64,000 bases of DNA from the NCBI GenBank assembly GCA_050010595.1, contig JBEKKS010000002.1, positions 62,001 through 126,000 on the forward strand, in the 5' to 3' direction. Positions within the stretch are counted from its first letter, which is position 1, and the number at the start of each line of letters is the position of its first letter. This document shows positions 21,319-30,194 of this stretch, piece by piece. The position numbers were made by a program, and so were the translations under genes. Under the pieces are notes generated by a model. The model was not told where the DNA came from. It did not search any database and saw only the letters and a list, made by a program, of their open reading frames with translations. Origin of the DNA: Palsa-513 sp050010595. Lineage in GTDB: Bacteria; Actinomycetota; Thermoleophilia; Solirubrobacterales; Solirubrobacteraceae.

Positions 21319-22429
21319 ATGACGAGCGCCCCAACAGCCGAACCCACGCCGGCGCGCCTCGCGGCGATCCGCGACCAGCTGAAGCTGCTCGCGGACTATC
21401 TTTGACCCCGCTTCGTTGAGTGAGCGCGTCACCGCGCTCGAGCAGCAGATGGGGGAGCCTGGCTTCTGGGACGACAACGAGGCAGCGGCAAGGGTTGGCA
21501 CCGAGCACGCGCGCGCATTGCGGCGCCTAGAGCTGTTTCGGAGCGTCGAGTCCGAGGTACAGGATCTCGACACGCTCGTCGAGCTGTCGGCCGATGACGC
21601 GGAGCTCGCCGGCGAGCTCGACGGCGCGATGACTTCGGTGGAGGCTAGGCTCGCTGCGCTCGAGGAGGAGCGTTTGTTCTCGGGACGCTATGACGCGGGC
21701 GACGCGCTCGTCACCGTCAACGCCGGCGCCGGCGGTACGGACGCGCAGGACTGGGCGGAGATGGTCCTGCGCATGGAGATGCGCTGGGCCGAGCGCCGTG
21801 GTTTCGAGACCGAGCTGCTGGAGGTGAGCCCCGGCGAGGAGGCTGTCATCAAGTCGGCGACGTTTCGCGTCACGGGCGAGAACGCCTACGGTCTCTGGGG
21901 CGCGGAGAAGGGCGTTCACCGGTTGGTGCGCCTCTCGCCGTTCGACTCGGCGCACCGGCGTCAGACGAGCTTTGCCGGCCTCGAGGTGGCGCCGGTCGTC
22001 GCGGACGAAGCGGAGATCGCGATTGACGACGACGACCTGCAGGTTGACACCTATCGCTCGAGCGGCGCCGGCGGCCAGCACGTCAATAAGACCGACTCGG
22101 CGGTTCGCATCACCCACCGCCCAACAGGCATCGTCGTCCAGTGCCAGAACGAGCGATCGCAGTCTTCGAACCGGCAGACCGCGATGGCGATGCTGCGAGC
22201 AAAGCTTGCAGAGCTCGAGGAGCGCCGGCGACTCGAGGAGATCGCCCGCGAGAAGGGGGAGGCACAGGACGTGAACTTCGGCTCGCAGATTCGCTCCTAT
22301 GTGATGCATCCGTACTCGCTCGTCAAGGATCACCGCACCGGCTACGAGATGGGCGACGTCCAGCGGGTGCTCGACGGCGACCTAGACGGCTTCGTCCGCG
22401 CCTATCTCCTTTCGCGCGCCGGTGACTGA
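21319..22429 (+). CDS. prfB: peptide chain release factor 2, expressed by +1 frameshift
   Basis: RF2 recognises UGA and UAA stop codons. The frame opens at ATG 21319 and reads 28 codons (MTSAPTAEPTPARL onward) to CTT TGA at 21400-21405. A +1 shift skipping the T at 21403 joins it to the main frame (GAC at 21404), giving 369 residues. The SPF tripeptide that selects stop codons (206-208, VRLSPFDSAHRR) and the GGQ hydrolysis motif (251-253, SGAGGQHVNKT) sit almost exactly where they do in E. coli RF2. The frameshift is the standard autoregulation: when RF2 is scarce, UGA pauses and the shift is favoured. nadC overlaps its end by 8 bases. Confidence 0.95.
21400..21406 (+). promoter_or_regulatory. 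prfB: programmed +1 frameshift site of prfB (CTTTGAC)
   Basis: The slippery CTT codon is followed by TGA and C, and the preceding codon is TAT, identical to the E. coli TATCTTTGAC core. The Shine-Dalgarno-like AGGGGG that stimulates shifting in E. coli is weak here (GCGGAC at the same place). The upstream 28 codons and the downstream frame both match RF2, so the shift is required for a full product. Confidence 0.93.
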
Positions 22430-23273
22430 CGAGCACGAGCTCGCCCACCTCGTGTGGCACGCACTCGCTGAGGACGTCGGCGGGGGTGATGTCACGAGCG
22501 AGGCGACCGTTCCTGCCGACGCTCGCGCGCGGGCGACAATCCGCCAGAAGCAGCCGGGCGTGATCTACGGTCTCGCCCCCGCCACGCTCGCCTTCACGAT
22601 GCTCGACACCGATGCCAGCGTGGCGGCAATCGCCACTGAGGGGGAGTGGCGCGAGGCCGGGGCAGAGGTGCTGCGCGTCGAGGGGCTCGCGCGCGCGCTG
22701 CTTGCCGGGGAGCGCACGGCGCTGAACTTCCTTGCGCACCTCTCAGGCGTGGCAACGCTCGCAGCCCGCTGCGTGGCGGAGGTCGCCGGCACCGGCGCGA
22801 CGATCCTCGACACGCGCAAGACGATGCCGGGGCTCCGCCTGCTCGAGAAGGCGGCCGTGGCAGCCGGAGGAGCGAGCAATTACCGCGTCGGTCTCTATGA
22901 CGCTGTGCTGCTGAAGGAGAACCACATCGCCCTTGCGGGCGGCATCGGCCCGGCGATCGCGGCGGTACGCCAAGCGAACACTGAGCTTCTACTTGAGGTT
23001 GAGGTTAGGAATGAGGTCGAGATAGCCGCGGCGCTCGAGGCCGGCGCCCGGCGGCTGCTGCTCGACAACATGACGCAGGCGCAACTGCGCGCTGCCGTCG
23101 CTCAGGTCGCGGGCCGCGCGGAGCTCGAGGCCAGCGGCGGCGTCACGCTCGCGAACCTAAAGGCGGTTGCGGCGACCGGCGTAGACTTCATCTCACTGGG
23201 TGCGCTGACGCACTCAGCGCCCGCGCTTGACCTCTCGATGATCCTGACGCCGCTCAACGGATCGCCACGATGA
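22422..23273 (+). CDS. nadC: nicotinate-nucleotide diphosphorylase (carboxylating)
   Basis: A 283-residue enzyme converting quinolinate and PRPP into nicotinate mononucleotide, CO2 and diphosphate. Family motifs are clear: ALAEDVGGGDVTSEATVP near the N-terminus, RTALNFLAHLSGVAT, the active-site stretch ILDTRKTMPGLRLLEKAAV, NYRVGLYDAVLLKENH, and the C-terminal ASGGVTLANLKAVAATGVDF with SLGALTHS. The GTG start lies 8 bases inside the end of prfB. It overlaps nadA by four bases (ATGA), forming a de novo NAD pair. Confidence 0.94.
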   Translation: MTDEHELAHLVWHALAEDVGGGDVTSEATVPADARARATIRQKQPGVIYGLAPATLAFTMLDTDASVAAIATEGEWREAGAEVLRVEGLARALLAGERTALNFLAHLSGVATLAARCVAEVAGTGATILDTRKTMPGLRLLEKAAVAAGGASNYRVGLYDAVLLKENHIALAGGIGPAIAAVRQANTELLLEVEVRNEVEIAAALEAGARRLLLDNMTQAQLRAAVAQVAGRAELEASGGVTLANLKAVAATGVDFISLGALTHSAPALDLSMILTPLNGSPR

Positions 23274-24274
23274 CCACGCTGCCGATGGCCGCGCCGCTGC
23301 CCCAGCAGCTGAGCGCGGCCGAGATCGCCGCCCTCAGCGAGGAGGTTCGCGAGCTTGCGCGCACGCGTGACGCGGTGATCCTCGCGCACAACTACCAGCT
23401 GCCGGAGATCCAGGACGTGGCGGATTTCGTCGGCGACTCGCTTGCGCTCTCCCAGCAGGCGGCGAGCGGCGACGCCAGGACGATCGCCTTCTGCGGCGTG
23501 CACTTCATGGCAGAGACGGCGGCGATCCTCTCGCCGGAGAAGACGGTGTTGATCCCCGACCCGGATGCCGGTTGCTCGCTTGCCGAGTCGATAACGGCCG
23601 CACAGCTGGCGGACTGGAAAGCGCAGCACCCCGGAGCGATCGTCGTCATGTACGTGAACACCTCGGCCGAGGTCAAGGCCCTGACCGACTACTGCTGTAC
23701 TTCCGCTAACGCTGTCGCCGTCGTGCGCCGCGTCCTCGACGAGCACCCCGGTCGCGAGGTCCTGTTCGGTCCCGACATGTTCCTTGGCGCCTACGTTGAG
23801 CGTGTGCTCGGTACCAAGCTTCACGTCTGGGACGGTGAGTGTCACGTGCACGCCGGGATTCGACCCGCGGACATCGATGCGACGCGCGCTGCCTACCCGC
23901 AAGCCGAGTTCCTGATCCACCCGGAGTGTGGCTGCGTCAGCAGCGCGATGGAGTACGTGGCTGCCGGCGACATCAGCGCGGAAGGCGTCCACATGCTCTC
24001 GACCGGTGGCATGCTCCGCTTCGCGCGCGCGGCGCAGCCCGGCACGAGCGTGATCGTCGCGACCGAGATCGGGATGCTCTACCCGCTGCGCGCCGCCGCG
24101 CCGGGCGTGGAGTTCATCCCGGCGAACGCGCAGGCGAGCTGTCGCTACATGAAGATGATCACGCTGCCCAAGCTGCGCGACGCACTGCGTGACGGCAAGT
24201 ACGAGGTCCGTGTTCCGCCGGACATCGCGGCCGCTGCGCGTCTTGCGATCGAGCGGATGGTCGCGATCAGCTGA
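23270..24274 (+). CDS. nadA: quinolinate synthase
   Basis: A 334-residue [4Fe-4S] enzyme that condenses iminoaspartate with dihydroxyacetone phosphate to quinolinate. The three cluster cysteines are likely Cys102 (DAGCSLAES), Cys220 (IHPECGCV) and Cys291 (QASCRYMKMI). Other landmarks are VILAHNYQLPEIQDVADFVG, VNTSAEVKALTDYCCTSANA and GPDMFLGAYV. nadB, which would supply iminoaspartate, is not in the nadA-nadC operon here; an L-aspartate oxidase or dehydrogenase must lie elsewhere. The 3' end overlaps the convergent M16 gene by eight bases. Confidence 0.94.
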   Translation: MTTLPMAAPLPQQLSAAEIAALSEEVRELARTRDAVILAHNYQLPEIQDVADFVGDSLALSQQAASGDARTIAFCGVHFMAETAAILSPEKTVLIPDPDAGCSLAESITAAQLADWKAQHPGAIVVMYVNTSAEVKALTDYCCTSANAVAVVRRVLDEHPGREVLFGPDMFLGAYVERVLGTKLHVWDGECHVHAGIRPADIDATRAAYPQAEFLIHPECGCVSSAMEYVAAGDISAEGVHMLSTGGMLRFARAAQPGTSVIVATEIGMLYPLRAAAPGVEFIPANAQASCRYMKMITLPKLRDALRDGKYEVRVPPDIAAAARLAIERMVAIS

Positions 24275-25517
24275 ACTCGCTCGCGGCGTGGGGTCCAACG
24301 CAGGCTACGGCGAGCTCCTCGCTGATCCCCCGCGCGACAGCCACGACTTCCTCGAAGGCAACCTCGTCGATCCGCGCGATTGCGACATCCGGGTCGATCG
24401 CGTCGTCGTAAAGGATCGCCTGGTTCGCGCCGTGGCGGGCGACCGCGCCCGTGTTCTCGAACGCAATCGCACGCCGCCCCGCGGCGTAGGCGCGCGCCCG
24501 CTCGACCTCTTCCTCGCGTGGACCGTCGTTGCGCAGCCGATCGACGATCTCGCGCATCAGCTCGAACGCCTCGACGCACTTGCCGGAGTCGAGACCGGCG
24601 CCGAGCTGGACCATCGACAGGTCGGCAAAGGTGTGATCGACGGCCCAGACCGAGTAGCACAAGCCGCGCTGCTCGCGCAACTCATCGAACAGCCGCGAGC
24701 CCATCGAGCCACCAAGCAGCGTCGAGTAGATGCCGAGCGCGGCGCGCGCGGCCGGGTCGCGCGGGTCGATCTGGGAGCGGTAGATCATGCGCAGGTGCGA
24801 TTGGTTCGTGTCGCGCTCATCGACGATCTTCGTCGGTTGAAACGGCGGCGCCGCCTCGAACGGCGCCGGGCCGCCGTGCGCGGGAAAGCGACCGAAGCAG
24901 TCGGCGAGCGTCGCCTCGTCCGGCAAGTGCTCGGTGTTGCCGACCAGGAACGCGGCGCCCCCCGCCGCTGTCCAGCGCCGCTCGCGGAACGCTGAGATCT
25001 CCTCACGCGTAAAGCTACGCAGGTGCTCCTCGGGCCCGAGGACGGGTCGCCCGAGCGGATGCTCACCAAACGCCGCGCGATCGATCAGGTACTCAGCGAC
25101 GGTGGCCGGCTGGTCGTGGGCGCGCGCGATCTCCTGAATCACGACACCACGCTCGCGCTCGAGCTCGGCGGAGTCGAGTGCAGGGCGACCAGCGATGTCG
25201 GTGAGCAGGTCGATCGCGAGCGGCGCTGCCTCAGCGCGCGAGGTGATGTGGAACGCAACGAGATCGTGGCTCGTGTAGGCGTTCAGCATGGCGCCCATCC
25301 GTTCCGCCGTCTCGTTGACGGCGCGGTAGTTGTCATACCGCTCACCGCCTTTGAAGATGAGGTGCTCGAGGAAGTGCGCGATGCCGTTCTCGGATGCGCG
25401 CTCAGAGCGCGCGCCCGCATCGAACGCAACGAGGGTGGTGAGCGCGCGTGTGCCGGGGATCGAGATCCGGTGGATCGGTAACCCCTGCGTTGTGGTCGTC
25501 GTAGAGATCGTTGGCAT
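24267..25517 (-). CDS. M16-family zinc metallopeptidase
   Basis: A 416-residue pitrilysin-type peptidase. The inverted zinc motif HxxEH is intact as HFLEH (48-52), with the downstream helix ERERGVVIQEIARAHDQP providing the third ligand glutamate. The second, non-catalytic half shows LGGSMGSRLFDELREQRGLCYSV, typical of PqqL/YmxG-type mitochondrial-processing-peptidase homologues. It is cytosolic (no signal peptide). It is divergent from the S41 peptidase across 99 bases. Substrates are unknown; small peptides are the usual targets of this group. Confidence 0.92.
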   Translation of the reverse strand: MPTISTTTTTQGLPIHRISIPGTRALTTLVAFDAGARSERASENGIAHFLEHLIFKGGERYDNYRAVNETAERMGAMLNAYTSHDLVAFHITSRAEAAPLAIDLLTDIAGRPALDSAELERERGVVIQEIARAHDQPATVAEYLIDRAAFGEHPLGRPVLGPEEHLRSFTREEISAFRERRWTAAGGAAFLVGNTEHLPDEATLADCFGRFPAHGGPAPFEAAPPFQPTKIVDERDTNQSHLRMIYRSQIDPRDPAARAALGIYSTLLGGSMGSRLFDELREQRGLCYSVWAVDHTFADLSMVQLGAGLDSGKCVEAFELMREIVDRLRNDGPREEEVERARAYAAGRRAIAFENTGAVARHGANQAILYDDAIDPDVAIARIDEVAFEEVVAVARGISEELAVACVGPHAASEFS

Positions 25518-25523
25518 TGGGGA

Positions 25524-25529
25524 AACCTA
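25524..25529 (-). promoter_or_regulatory. candidate -10 box of the M16 peptidase gene
   Basis: On the minus strand TAGGTT lies 6 bases before the ATG at 25517, fitting the leaderless pattern of the window. The remaining divergent gap to 25616 contains a short GGCGCC/GGCGC inverted repeat near 25597-25613. Confidence 0.4.
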
Positions 25530-25616
25530 GACGATCGAGCAGCGCACCCTGACCGCCCAGGCGCACCGGCGGTTGCGCCCGCTACCCTGATTTCTGGCGC
25601 CTGTGCGCCGGCGCTG

Positions 25617-26825
25617 ATGCAGACCCCGATTCAGAAGATCGCGCTTGCCGCCGTCGCGGGAACGGTGCTGCTGATTGGCGGGATCTGGTGGGGGGGACAT
25701 CCGGCGGACCTGCCGTCCGGGCTGCGCGATGCACTCGTGGGCGGCTCCCAAACCTCCACGGTGGATCGGGCGATCTCCGACATCGAGCAGGACTACTTCC
25801 ACCAGCTGCCGGCGAGCCGCCTCGAGAACGGCGCGATCGCCGGTGCCATCGCGACGCTTGACGACCCCTACGCCGTCTATCAGACGCCCGCTGCCTACCG
25901 CCAGTTCGGTAAGGCACCTCAGCCGTCGAACTTCTCCGGCGTTGGGATCGAGGTGCAGGTCGTGCCGCGCGGGCTGCTCGTTGAGGACGTCTTCGCTGGC
26001 TCGCCGGCGGCTCGCGGCGGCGTCAAGCCGGGCGATGTGATCGTCGCCGGGGACGGCAAGTCGTTTGCCGGCGCCTCCTCGGCAGCCTCGACCTCGATCA
26101 TCCGCGGGCGGACGGGGACAGCGGTGACGCTGACGATCGAGCGCGGGCAGCGGCGCCTCACGATCCGCCTCGTGCGGGCGGTCGTCACCGCTCCAGCCGT
26201 GCCGCTGGTGACGGGTCGGCTTGTCACCAGCCACGGCGTGAAGATCGCCGTGCTCACGCTCGCGACGTTCGATGTCTCGGGCATCCACAACGTTGTCGCC
26301 GCCGATCTTGCCCGCCTGCTGCACCGCGGGGCCAAGGCGATCGTGCTCGATCTGCGCGACAACGGCGGCGGCCTCGTAAGCGAGGCGCAAGCGGTCGCCA
26401 GCATGTTCATCGCCCGCGGCGCAATTGTCACGACGCGGGGGCGCGCACAGCCGACGGTGACGCTCTCGGCGACCGGTCACCCGCTCGCGCCGACACAGCC
26501 GATGGCCGTGCTCGTCAACGGCGACACCGCGTCGGCAGCGGAGATCGTGACCGGTGCTTTGCAGGACCACCATCGCGCGATCGTCGTCGGCACCCACACC
26601 TACGGCAAGGGCGTCTTCCAGGAGGTGCTGCCGCTTCCCAACGGCGGCGCGATCAACATCACGGTCGGTGAGTACTTCCTTCCCGACGGCAAGAACCTCG
26701 GCAACGGCGGCCTGAAGCGCGGCTACGGGATCACACCAAACGTCGTGGTGAGCGAGCCGGCCGCCGCGCACGGCGACCCTGTGCTCGCCACCGCCCTGCG
26801 GCTGCTCGCCGCGAAGGCACGTTGA
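25617..26825 (+). CDS. S41-family C-terminal processing peptidase
   Basis: A 402-residue protease with an N-terminal signal anchor (KIALAAVAGTVLLIGGIWW, residues 7-25). A short helical segment is followed by a PDZ domain (about residues 103-195, with GIEVQVVPRGLLVEDVF and AARGGVKPGDVIV), then the catalytic core. The Ser/Lys dyad is Ser306 in NGDTASAAEI and Lys331 in HTYGKGVFQE. The length is typical of CtpA/CtpB. It acts outside the cytoplasm on protein C-termini, and in other bacteria such enzymes have roles in signalling and quality control. It overlaps the nuclease gene as TTGA. Confidence 0.94.
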   Translation: MQTPIQKIALAAVAGTVLLIGGIWWGGHPADLPSGLRDALVGGSQTSTVDRAISDIEQDYFHQLPASRLENGAIAGAIATLDDPYAVYQTPAAYRQFGKAPQPSNFSGVGIEVQVVPRGLLVEDVFAGSPAARGGVKPGDVIVAGDGKSFAGASSAASTSIIRGRTGTAVTLTIERGQRRLTIRLVRAVVTAPAVPLVTGRLVTSHGVKIAVLTLATFDVSGIHNVVAADLARLLHRGAKAIVLDLRDNGGGLVSEAQAVASMFIARGAIVTTRGRAQPTVTLSATGHPLAPTQPMAVLVNGDTASAAEIVTGALQDHHRAIVVGTHTYGKGVFQEVLPLPNGGAINITVGEYFLPDGKNLGNGGLKRGYGITPNVVVSEPAAAHGDPVLATALRLLAAKAR

Positions 26826-28549
26826 GTCAGCCGTCGCTCGGGTTCGCGGCAGTCCTCGAGCGCCGCGGACGCTTCATCGTTGCTCGCGAGCTGTTCGCTC
26901 GCGAGCGCGGTGCCGGCCCCGCGCGCAGCCAAGGCCAGCTCACAGTCGATCCGGCGCGCTCGCGCTCGCGCGAGGGCGATCTCGTGTTTGTCAGGATCGC
27001 CGCCGGGCGCCGCGGTGGGCGGCCAGAGATCGAGCGGCGTATCGGGCGCCCCGACATCGCGCGCGACGTGATCGAGGCGCTGATGCTCGAACGCGGGTTG
27101 CGCCGTCGCTTCGATCCGGCGGTCGAGCGTGAGGCGCGCGAGGCCACAGGCTCCGCAGGAGAGCGGCGCGACCTGCGTGCGCTGCCGACGTTCACGATCG
27201 ATCCGACGGGGGCGCGCGACTACGACGACGCGATATCCGCGCAGCGCCTGGCGAACGGCCACGCGCGTATCTGGGTCCATATCGCCGACGTTGCGTCCTT
27301 CGTGGCGCCGCGCTCGCTCGTTGATCGCGAGGCGCAGCGGCGCGCGACGAGCGTCTACGTTCCGGGCAGCGTCGAGCCGATGCTCCCGCCCGCGCTATCG
27401 AACGAGAAGTGCTCGCTCGTTCCGGGCGAGGACCGCTTCGCGGTGACGGCTGAGCTTGACTTCGATGGCGCGCGCGTCGAGCGCGCGGCCTTCACGCGCT
27501 CGCTGATCCGCTCCGACGAGCGCCTCGATTATGCCCGCGTCGACCGGATCTTCGCCGGCACGGAGGCGGCGCTCGAGCCGTGGCGCGAGCCGCTAGCGAT
27601 CGCCCGCGAAACGGCTCGCGCGCTCGCGGCGGAGCGCGCCGCCCGTGGCGGCCTCGAGATCACGAGCGCGGAGCCTGACTTCGAGCTCGACAGCTCGGGT
27701 CACGTGCGCCGCGTTTCGCTTGGCGAGCAAACCGAGTCGCACCGGCTGATCGAGCATCTCATGATCGCCACGAACGAGCAGGTCGCAAAGCTCCTCGATG
27801 AGCGTTCGCTGCCCGCTCTCTACCGCGTCCACGAACAGCCCGACCCGGAGCGGGTGCAGCGGCTGATCGCGCAGCTCGCCTCGCTCTCGGTGCCGACGCC
27901 GCCATTGCCCGAGCGCCTTGCGCCCTCGCAGGCGGGCGAGCTGGTCGGCAAGATCTCGCAGGCGGTCGACCGCTACGTGCGGCGCAGCGGTCGCGGTCGC
28001 CTCGCGTTCGGCGGGCTGATCCTGCGCTCGCTCAAGCAGGCCTACTACTCGCCGCGCAACCTGGGGCACGCGGGCCTGAGATCCCCGCGCTACTGCCATT
28101 TCACCTCGCCGATTCGCCGCTACCCGGATCTCGTCTGCCACCGCTCGCTGCTAGCAGCGATCGGCGCCGGTGAGGCGCTTACCGACCGCCAGAGCCTTGG
28201 CCAGCTCGGCGAGTGGACATCGCTGCGCGAGCGCGACGCCACCGACATCGAGCGTGCGGCCGATGATGTCGCGCGCTGTTTCGCGCTCGCTCGCGAGAGC
28301 CGCGAGCGCACCTGGGAGGGCGAGGTCGTCGGCGTCATCGGTGCCGGTGCGTTCGTCGCGTTTGGTGAGGGCTATGAGGGCCTGCTGCCCGTGCGCCGGA
28401 TGCGCGGCGACTGGTGGGAGCTCAACGAGCAGGGCACGATCCTCGAGGGCACGCGGAGCGGCAAGACGCTGCGGCTCGGCGACCCGGTTCGCGTGGTGGT
28501 CCACTCGATCGATGCCCCGCGCGGGCGCGTGGACCTCGATCTCGGCTAG
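26822..28549 (+). CDS. RNB-domain 3'-5' exoribonuclease, RNase R/II type
   Basis: A 575-residue nuclease starting at TTG 26822 inside the upstream stop. The catalytic RNB signature is FTIDPTGARDYDDAIS (125-139), which carries the metal-binding aspartates. EKCSLVPGEDRFAVTAEL and HFTSPIRRYPDLVCHRSLL are further RNB landmarks. A C-terminal S1-like segment follows (about 490-575, WEGEVVGVIGAGAFVAFGEG). The protein is shorter than E. coli RNase R, with a reduced N-terminal cold-shock region. Its position before smpB and near the tmRNA gene suggests that it degrades mRNA released by trans-translation. Confidence 0.92.
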   Translation: MSQPSLGFAAVLERRGRFIVARELFARERGAGPARSQGQLTVDPARSRSREGDLVFVRIAAGRRGGRPEIERRIGRPDIARDVIEALMLERGLRRRFDPAVEREAREATGSAGERRDLRALPTFTIDPTGARDYDDAISAQRLANGHARIWVHIADVASFVAPRSLVDREAQRRATSVYVPGSVEPMLPPALSNEKCSLVPGEDRFAVTAELDFDGARVERAAFTRSLIRSDERLDYARVDRIFAGTEAALEPWREPLAIARETARALAAERAARGGLEITSAEPDFELDSSGHVRRVSLGEQTESHRLIEHLMIATNEQVAKLLDERSLPALYRVHEQPDPERVQRLIAQLASLSVPTPPLPERLAPSQAGELVGKISQAVDRYVRRSGRGRLAFGGLILRSLKQAYYSPRNLGHAGLRSPRYCHFTSPIRRYPDLVCHRSLLAAIGAGEALTDRQSLGQLGEWTSLRERDATDIERAADDVARCFALARESRERTWEGEVVGVIGAGAFVAFGEGYEGLLPVRRMRGDWWELNEQGTILEGTRSGKTLRLGDPVRVVVHSIDAPRGRVDLDLG

Positions 28550-28558
28550 CTTCATGTG

Positions 28559-29035
28559 ATGGCGAAGGGAAAAAGGAAGATCGGGGCGGGCGACGTTGCC
28601 TCCAACCGCTACGCCAGCTACCGCTACAACCTGCTCGAGCGAATCGAGTGCGGCCTCGTGCTCGAGGGCACCGAGGTCAAGTCGCTGCGCACCACCGGCG
28701 CCCAGCTCAAGGACGGCTTCGCGACGATTCGCGGCGGGGAGCTATGGCTGCGCGGCGTTCACATCCCTCCCTACGCCCCCGCGAGCCGCGACAACCACGA
28801 TCCCGACCGCGAGCGCAAGTTGCTGCTGCACCGCCGCGAGATCGACCGCCTGGCGATCCGAGTCAATGAGCGTGGCCTGACGCTCGTCCCGACGCGGCTC
28901 TACTTCTCCGGTGCGCGCGCGAAGGTCGAGATCGCGCTCGCTCGCGGCAAGGACTTCCACGACAAGCGCGAGACGCTGCGCCGCCGCGACTCGCAGCGCG
29001 AGATCGAGCGCGGGCTGCGCGACGCGCGACGCTAG
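28559..29035 (+). CDS. smpB: SsrA-binding protein SmpB
   Basis: A 158-residue protein that binds tmRNA and delivers it to stalled ribosomes. Characteristic segments are NRYASYRYNLLERIECGLVL, GTEVKSLRTTGAQLKDGF, ERKLLLHRREIDRLAIRVNE and LTLVPTRLYF, ending with the basic tail KDFHDKRETLRRRDSQREI that enters the mRNA channel. Start ATG 28559 is chosen; a GTG three bases earlier is in frame. No clear ribosome-binding site is visible, so it is probably translated by coupling to the nuclease gene 9 bases upstream. It overlaps the convergent M50 gene by four bases. Confidence 0.95.
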   Translation: MAKGKRKIGAGDVASNRYASYRYNLLERIECGLVLEGTEVKSLRTTGAQLKDGFATIRGGELWLRGVHIPPYAPASRDNHDPDRERKLLLHRREIDRLAIRVNERGLTLVPTRLYFSGARAKVEIALARGKDFHDKRETLRRRDSQREIERGLRDARR

Positions 29036-29859
29036 CTGATCGCGCGGTGCACGTAGGTCAGCTGCATGCCGACCGCGAGCGCCACGATCAAGCCGATGTA
29101 CACGGCTGCGACCAGCATCCGATTGCGCGGCGCGACCTTGTAGTAGGCAAGCTGCGCCAGGCTCGGGTTGCGCCGCTGCTGCCAGCGCCGGTAGAGCTCG
29201 AACGCCGCGAACAGCGTGATGATCAGGAGGATCGGGTTCGGGGCGACGAAGTCGAGCAGAACGATCGCGCCGAAGCCCACGAACCACATCCACGGCGCCA
29301 TCGCGGCCATCGCCCGCCCGCCGTCGAGCGGCACGACCGGCAGCAGGTTGAAGAGGTTGAGCAGGAAGCCGATGTAGCCAAGCGCCTCGAGCAGGCCACT
29401 GTGTGTTGCGAGCCCGAGCCCCGCGACCGCCGCCGCCGCGAGCGAGCCAAGCAGCGGTCCGGCCAGCCCGACCCGCGCTTCGGCGAGCGCGTTGTCGCCG
29501 AGCGAGCGCGCCGCGATCACCGCCCCAAGGAACGGGATGAATGTTGGCGCGCTCGCCTTGATCCCCTCCCGGCGCAGTGCGATTACGTGTCCCATCTCGT
29601 GGATGAAGAGCAGTGCGACGAACCCGACACCGAACTCCCAGCCCCAGAACAGGCTGTAGGCCGCGATCGACACGAGCGCGCTGGCCGCCGTCGTCAGGAG
29701 CTTGATCTTCGGCGCCAGCAGGAGCAGCGCCTTGAGCTTGGCGAGGACCGCAACGATGCCTGCGCCGAGCGCGCTGAGCTTGCGTCGCAGCCACGGTCGC
29801 TGCGGCTTGCCGAACGCGTCGGGCGGGACCAGTGTCTGGTGGCCTTCCATGTCTTCCAA
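29032..29859 (-). CDS. M50-family site-2 type membrane metalloprotease
   Basis: A 275-residue intramembrane protease with about six hydrophobic segments. Zinc ligands are His87 and His91 in IHEMGHVIAL, and the partner Asp179 in NLLPVVPLDGGRAM lies in a later helix, as expected for family M50. There is no PDZ domain, so it belongs to the compact group related to SpoIVFB and Rv-type homologues. The N-terminal cytoplasmic part (30 residues) is polar. Substrates are usually membrane-bound regulators. No anti-sigma gene is adjacent, so the target is unknown. Confidence 0.9.
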   Translation of the reverse strand: MEDMEGHQTLVPPDAFGKPQRPWLRRKLSALGAGIVAVLAKLKALLLLAPKIKLLTTAASALVSIAAYSLFWGWEFGVGFVALLFIHEMGHVIALRREGIKASAPTFIPFLGAVIAARSLGDNALAEARVGLAGPLLGSLAAAAVAGLGLATHSGLLEALGYIGFLLNLFNLLPVVPLDGGRAMAAMAPWMWFVGFGAIVLLDFVAPNPILLIITLFAAFELYRRWQQRRNPSLAQLAYYKVAPRNRMLVAAVYIGLIVALAVGMQLTYVHRAIS

Positions 29860-30194
29860 GTGTCGCAGAGCGCCTTCCGGACCCCTAAACGCGTCGACAT
29901 CCGTCGCTTACAGACCTTTTTCTCGGAGGATGCGGGTTCTTCACATCGGCCCCCCTTGCATCGCCGCGAGCGCCAAATGTATGTTGCACCCAGACGCGGA
30001 TTTGAGCCGAAAGAGCGAGGCCACTGAGGTGTGAGGCCGCGCCACCAGGAAGCAGGAGAGCCCTTCGGGGCGATCCGGCAGAGGGTTCCTCGAACGGCTC
30101 GGTCCGCGTCTACTTTTGTCTTGGGGCTGTCTGCGTGTGCAGCTTTCTCGCACTTCACGGCGAGGGCGCTACGATTGCCCCTAGACATCATCCA
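29860..30194 (+). other. 335-base gap holding the tmRNA promoter region
   Basis: No ORF here looks real. A C(UUCG)G tetraloop hairpin is present (GCCC-TTCG-GGGC, 30060-30071). TACGAT at 30170-30175 is a possible -10 box. A start about 7 bases later would give a tmRNA precursor with a short 5' leader that RNase P could trim. Nothing else is recognisable. Confidence 0.3.
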
